8,310 nt of DNA from assembly GCA_018883705.1 (NCBI GenBank), contig JAHLFQ010000237.1, positions 1 through 8,310 of the forward strand, read 5' to 3'. Under the pieces are notes generated by a model that worked only from the letters and a program-made list of their open reading frames with translations, searched no databases and was not told where the DNA came from. The stretch comes from Candidatus Cellulosilyticum pullistercoris. Lineage in GTDB: Bacteria > Bacillota > Clostridia > Lachnospirales > Cellulosilyticaceae. Made by a program: the position numbers and the translations under genes. Below, in pieces: positions 6,983 through 8,310 of this stretch (position 1 is the stretch's first letter; every line of letters begins with the position of its first letter).

Positions 6983-7037
6983 AAAATGGTGGTTATCAGG
7001 CCTCCCAAAAGGGATATGACCTGATAACCACCATTTT
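6983..7037. terminator. Convergent terminator hairpin with an 18-bp perfect stem
   Basis: Bases 6983-7000 pair perfectly with 7020-7037, and a 19-nt loop can itself form a small CCC-AAAA-GGG hairpin. The hairpin lies between two convergent genes, 28 nt after the L,D-transpeptidase stop and 21 nt after the S-component stop. On the minus strand the stem runs into six T residues, so it is a good terminator for the S-component transcript. On the plus strand it is followed by TTTT and AATTGT, which is weaker but likely usable. Confidence 0.8.
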
Positions 7038-7057
7038 AATTGTATCTAACTTTCATC

Positions 7058-7612
7058 TTACTTTTTGTACTTTTCTAAAGTATAACGAAGTGGTGTATAC
7101 AATACAGCAATTGCAACAATACCAAAAACAGAGTTGATAGCCGTTGCAAGTAAGCTTGTAAATGCCGCCCACATAGCTGGAACCATTTCACTGCCTGATA
7201 AGACAAGCAGTAATGTATCATAGAAGAAATCACCTGCTAAACTAATTAGAAAGGCTACTGTAACTGCTACAATCACACTTCCTACTGCACTATACTTTTT
7301 ACTAAGTCTCTTAAATACACTTCCTGCTGCAAATGCCATTAGTATAGTTAATATAGCTATCTTAGGAATGACAGTAATATAGCCATTTAGTATATCAAAT
7401 AAAATAAATCCTATACCACCTGCCAATGCTCCCTTCTTACTACCAAGTAGTAAGACACTTAAGAGAAAGAAAATATTCCCAAAGTGTAAAAAAGGTGCTC
7501 CTACAGCTGCTGGAAGTGGAATTCTAAAAAACTGTATTCCTAAATAAGTTACTGCAGCAAATAATCCTACCAATACGATATCTATTGTCCTACTTTGATT
7601 TTCATTATTCAT
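7058..7612 (-). CDS. ECF transporter S component (substrate-binding membrane subunit), substrate unknown
   Basis: This 184-residue membrane protein has about six hydrophobic helices (roughly 10-30, 42-58, 62-78, 82-100, 109-135 and 147-172) and a basic C-terminus. The block IPLPAAVGAPFLHFGN at 31-46, followed by LLLGSKKGALAGGIG and the DILNGY motif, is typical of S components of energy-coupling factor importers, closest by eye to the COG4720/ECF-ribofla_trS type. S components bind a vitamin or other micronutrient and work with a shared EcfA-EcfA'-EcfT module; none is encoded here, as in group II systems. ATG 7612 follows AAGGAG by 7 nt. The gene starts 22 nt after the M24 peptidase stop, so the two are probably cotranscribed. 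Neither the sequence nor any riboswitch in view tells the substrate. Confidence 0.85.
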   Translation of the reverse strand: MNNENQSRTIDIVLVGLFAAVTYLGIQFFRIPLPAAVGAPFLHFGNIFFLLSVLLLGSKKGALAGGIGFILFDILNGYITVIPKIAILTILMAFAAGSVFKRLSKKYSAVGSVIVAVTVAFLISLAGDFFYDTLLLVLSGSEMVPAMWAAFTSLLATAINSVFGIVAIAVLYTPLRYTLEKYKK

Positions 7613-7634
7613 TCCTTAACTCCTTCATATGCTT

Positions 7635-8310
7635 TTATATACAATGTACTTTTTGCTGACGCTCTCCAAAAATTTCTATTGTACCTTCTGGACTTATATA
7701 AACATCAATTTCTGTTCTAACACCTATTCCATCCTGATAAAGCCCAGGTTCTATAGAAAAAAGCGCTCCTGATAAAAGTCTTCTCTCATCATGGGTTTCA
7801 AAACTATCTAGATTAGCCCCTTCTCCATGTACTTCTCTTCCGATATTATGCCCTGTTCGATGTACAAAGGCTTCTTCGCATCCTAGTTCTCTAAAGTAGC
7901 TTCGACACATCTTATCTACTTCACACCCTGTGACTAATTCTCCCTTTGCAAGATGCTCTTCTATATAGCTTACACATTTTTCTCTTGCCTCTACTACTTT
8001 TTGAAACTGTTCTTCATAACTATCCGGCACCCTTTCTCCTGTGTAAGCACAAAAAGTTACATCATAATAAATACTATCTTCTTCCTTCTCCCTCGCCCAA
8101 AGGTCCAGTATTACCCTACAGTTCTCAGTGATGAGATAACTATTTTCTTCCGTTGGATAAAAGGTTTGTATCACAGCATGGTCATTAACTGCCACATAAG
8201 GCACATCATGGTCTGCTGTTAATCCTTTTTCTTCAAATAATGCTAAGATGAGATCTAATACCTTTTTCTCACTTAAATACTGTTTTGTATTGATTCCTTC
8301 TCTAATACGT
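7635..8310 (-). CDS. M24 metallopeptidase, Xaa-Pro aminopeptidase-like (partial, N-terminus outside window)
   Basis: The frame stays open to the right edge, so only the last 224 residues are visible, and the apparent start at 8204 is an internal GTG (Val). Translation from 8309 begins RIREGINTKQYLSEKKV, a normal pre-catalytic helix. The pita-bread fold's five metal ligands are all present: Asp69 in VILDLWA, Asp83 in YYDVT, His154 in HRTGHNIG, Glu187 in FSIEPG and Glu200 in VRTEIDV. The protein should be an active two-metal enzyme that removes an N-terminal residue from peptides, probably before proline as in PepP/PepQ relatives, in the cytosol. Exact specificity cannot be read from this fragment. 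It ends with TAA at 7635-7637, 22 nt before the S-component start, and is probably first or early in that operon; its promoter is outside the window. Confidence 0.9.
   Translation of the reverse strand, partial: RIREGINTKQYLSEKKVLDLILALFEEKGLTADHDVPYVAVNDHAVIQTFYPTEENSYLITENCRVILDLWAREKEEDSIYYDVTFCAYTGERVPDSYEEQFQKVVEAREKCVSYIEEHLAKGELVTGCEVDKMCRSYFRELGCEEAFVHRTGHNIGREVHGEGANLDSFETHDERRLLSGALFSIEPGLYQDGIGVRTEIDVYISPEGTIEIFGERQQKVHCI

Noticed and set aside
7946..8222. Two overlapping plus-strand open frames opposite the M24 peptidase
   Set aside because: The opposing frame contains all five metal ligands of an M24 enzyme; these are shadow frames.

Overview
The window is AT-rich, with strong Shine-Dalgarno sites (GGAGG, AGGAG, AAGGAG), short intergenic gaps and protein families typical of low-GC Gram-positive bacteria. 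The best guess is a Clostridia member, probably Lachnospiraceae-like. A candidate sigma-K promoter hints at an endospore former. No rRNA, tRNA, CRISPR array, insertion sequence or phage gene is visible, and no gap between genes exceeds about 205 bases. Seven genes lie on the minus strand and one on the plus strand.

Region 1 (42-4257, minus) is a drug-efflux-type operon read right to left: a MarR-family regulator, then two half-size ABC exporters. The two exporters carry complementary motif defects, which marks them as a heterodimer with one canonical and one degenerate ATP site. The second exporter starts 14 nt inside the first, and its ribosome binding site is built into the first gene's last codons. 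The operon promoter (TTGATT, 17 bp, TAAAAT) is bracketed by two copies of the palindrome AAGGTACCTT, which are probably the regulator's own operators.

Region 2 (4276-5971, minus) is a two-gene unit: a polytopic membrane protein resembling the uncharacterised DUF1576 family, and an unrecognised 115-residue soluble protein 18 nt downstream. The membrane protein contains a clear internal duplication, residues about 55-200 against 269-401. It may be a transporter of unknown substrate with a cytosolic partner. A strong hairpin terminator separates it from region 1.

Region 3 (6058-6955, plus) is a single L,D-transpeptidase gene with two SH3b domains and a YkuD-type catalytic domain (Cys256). It has no signal peptide, and an in-frame stop just upstream rules out a longer form. 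Its upstream DNA fits the sigma-K pattern, so a spore envelope role in the mother cell is plausible.

Region 4 (6983-8310, minus) holds an ECF-type S component and, upstream of it, the C-terminal 224 residues of an M24 metallopeptidase (Xaa-Pro aminopeptidase-like) that runs off the window edge. An 18-bp perfect stem between regions 3 and 4 is probably a shared convergent terminator.

The strongest candidates for something undescribed are the duplicated membrane protein with its small partner, and the signal-less, possibly sporulation-controlled L,D-transpeptidase.
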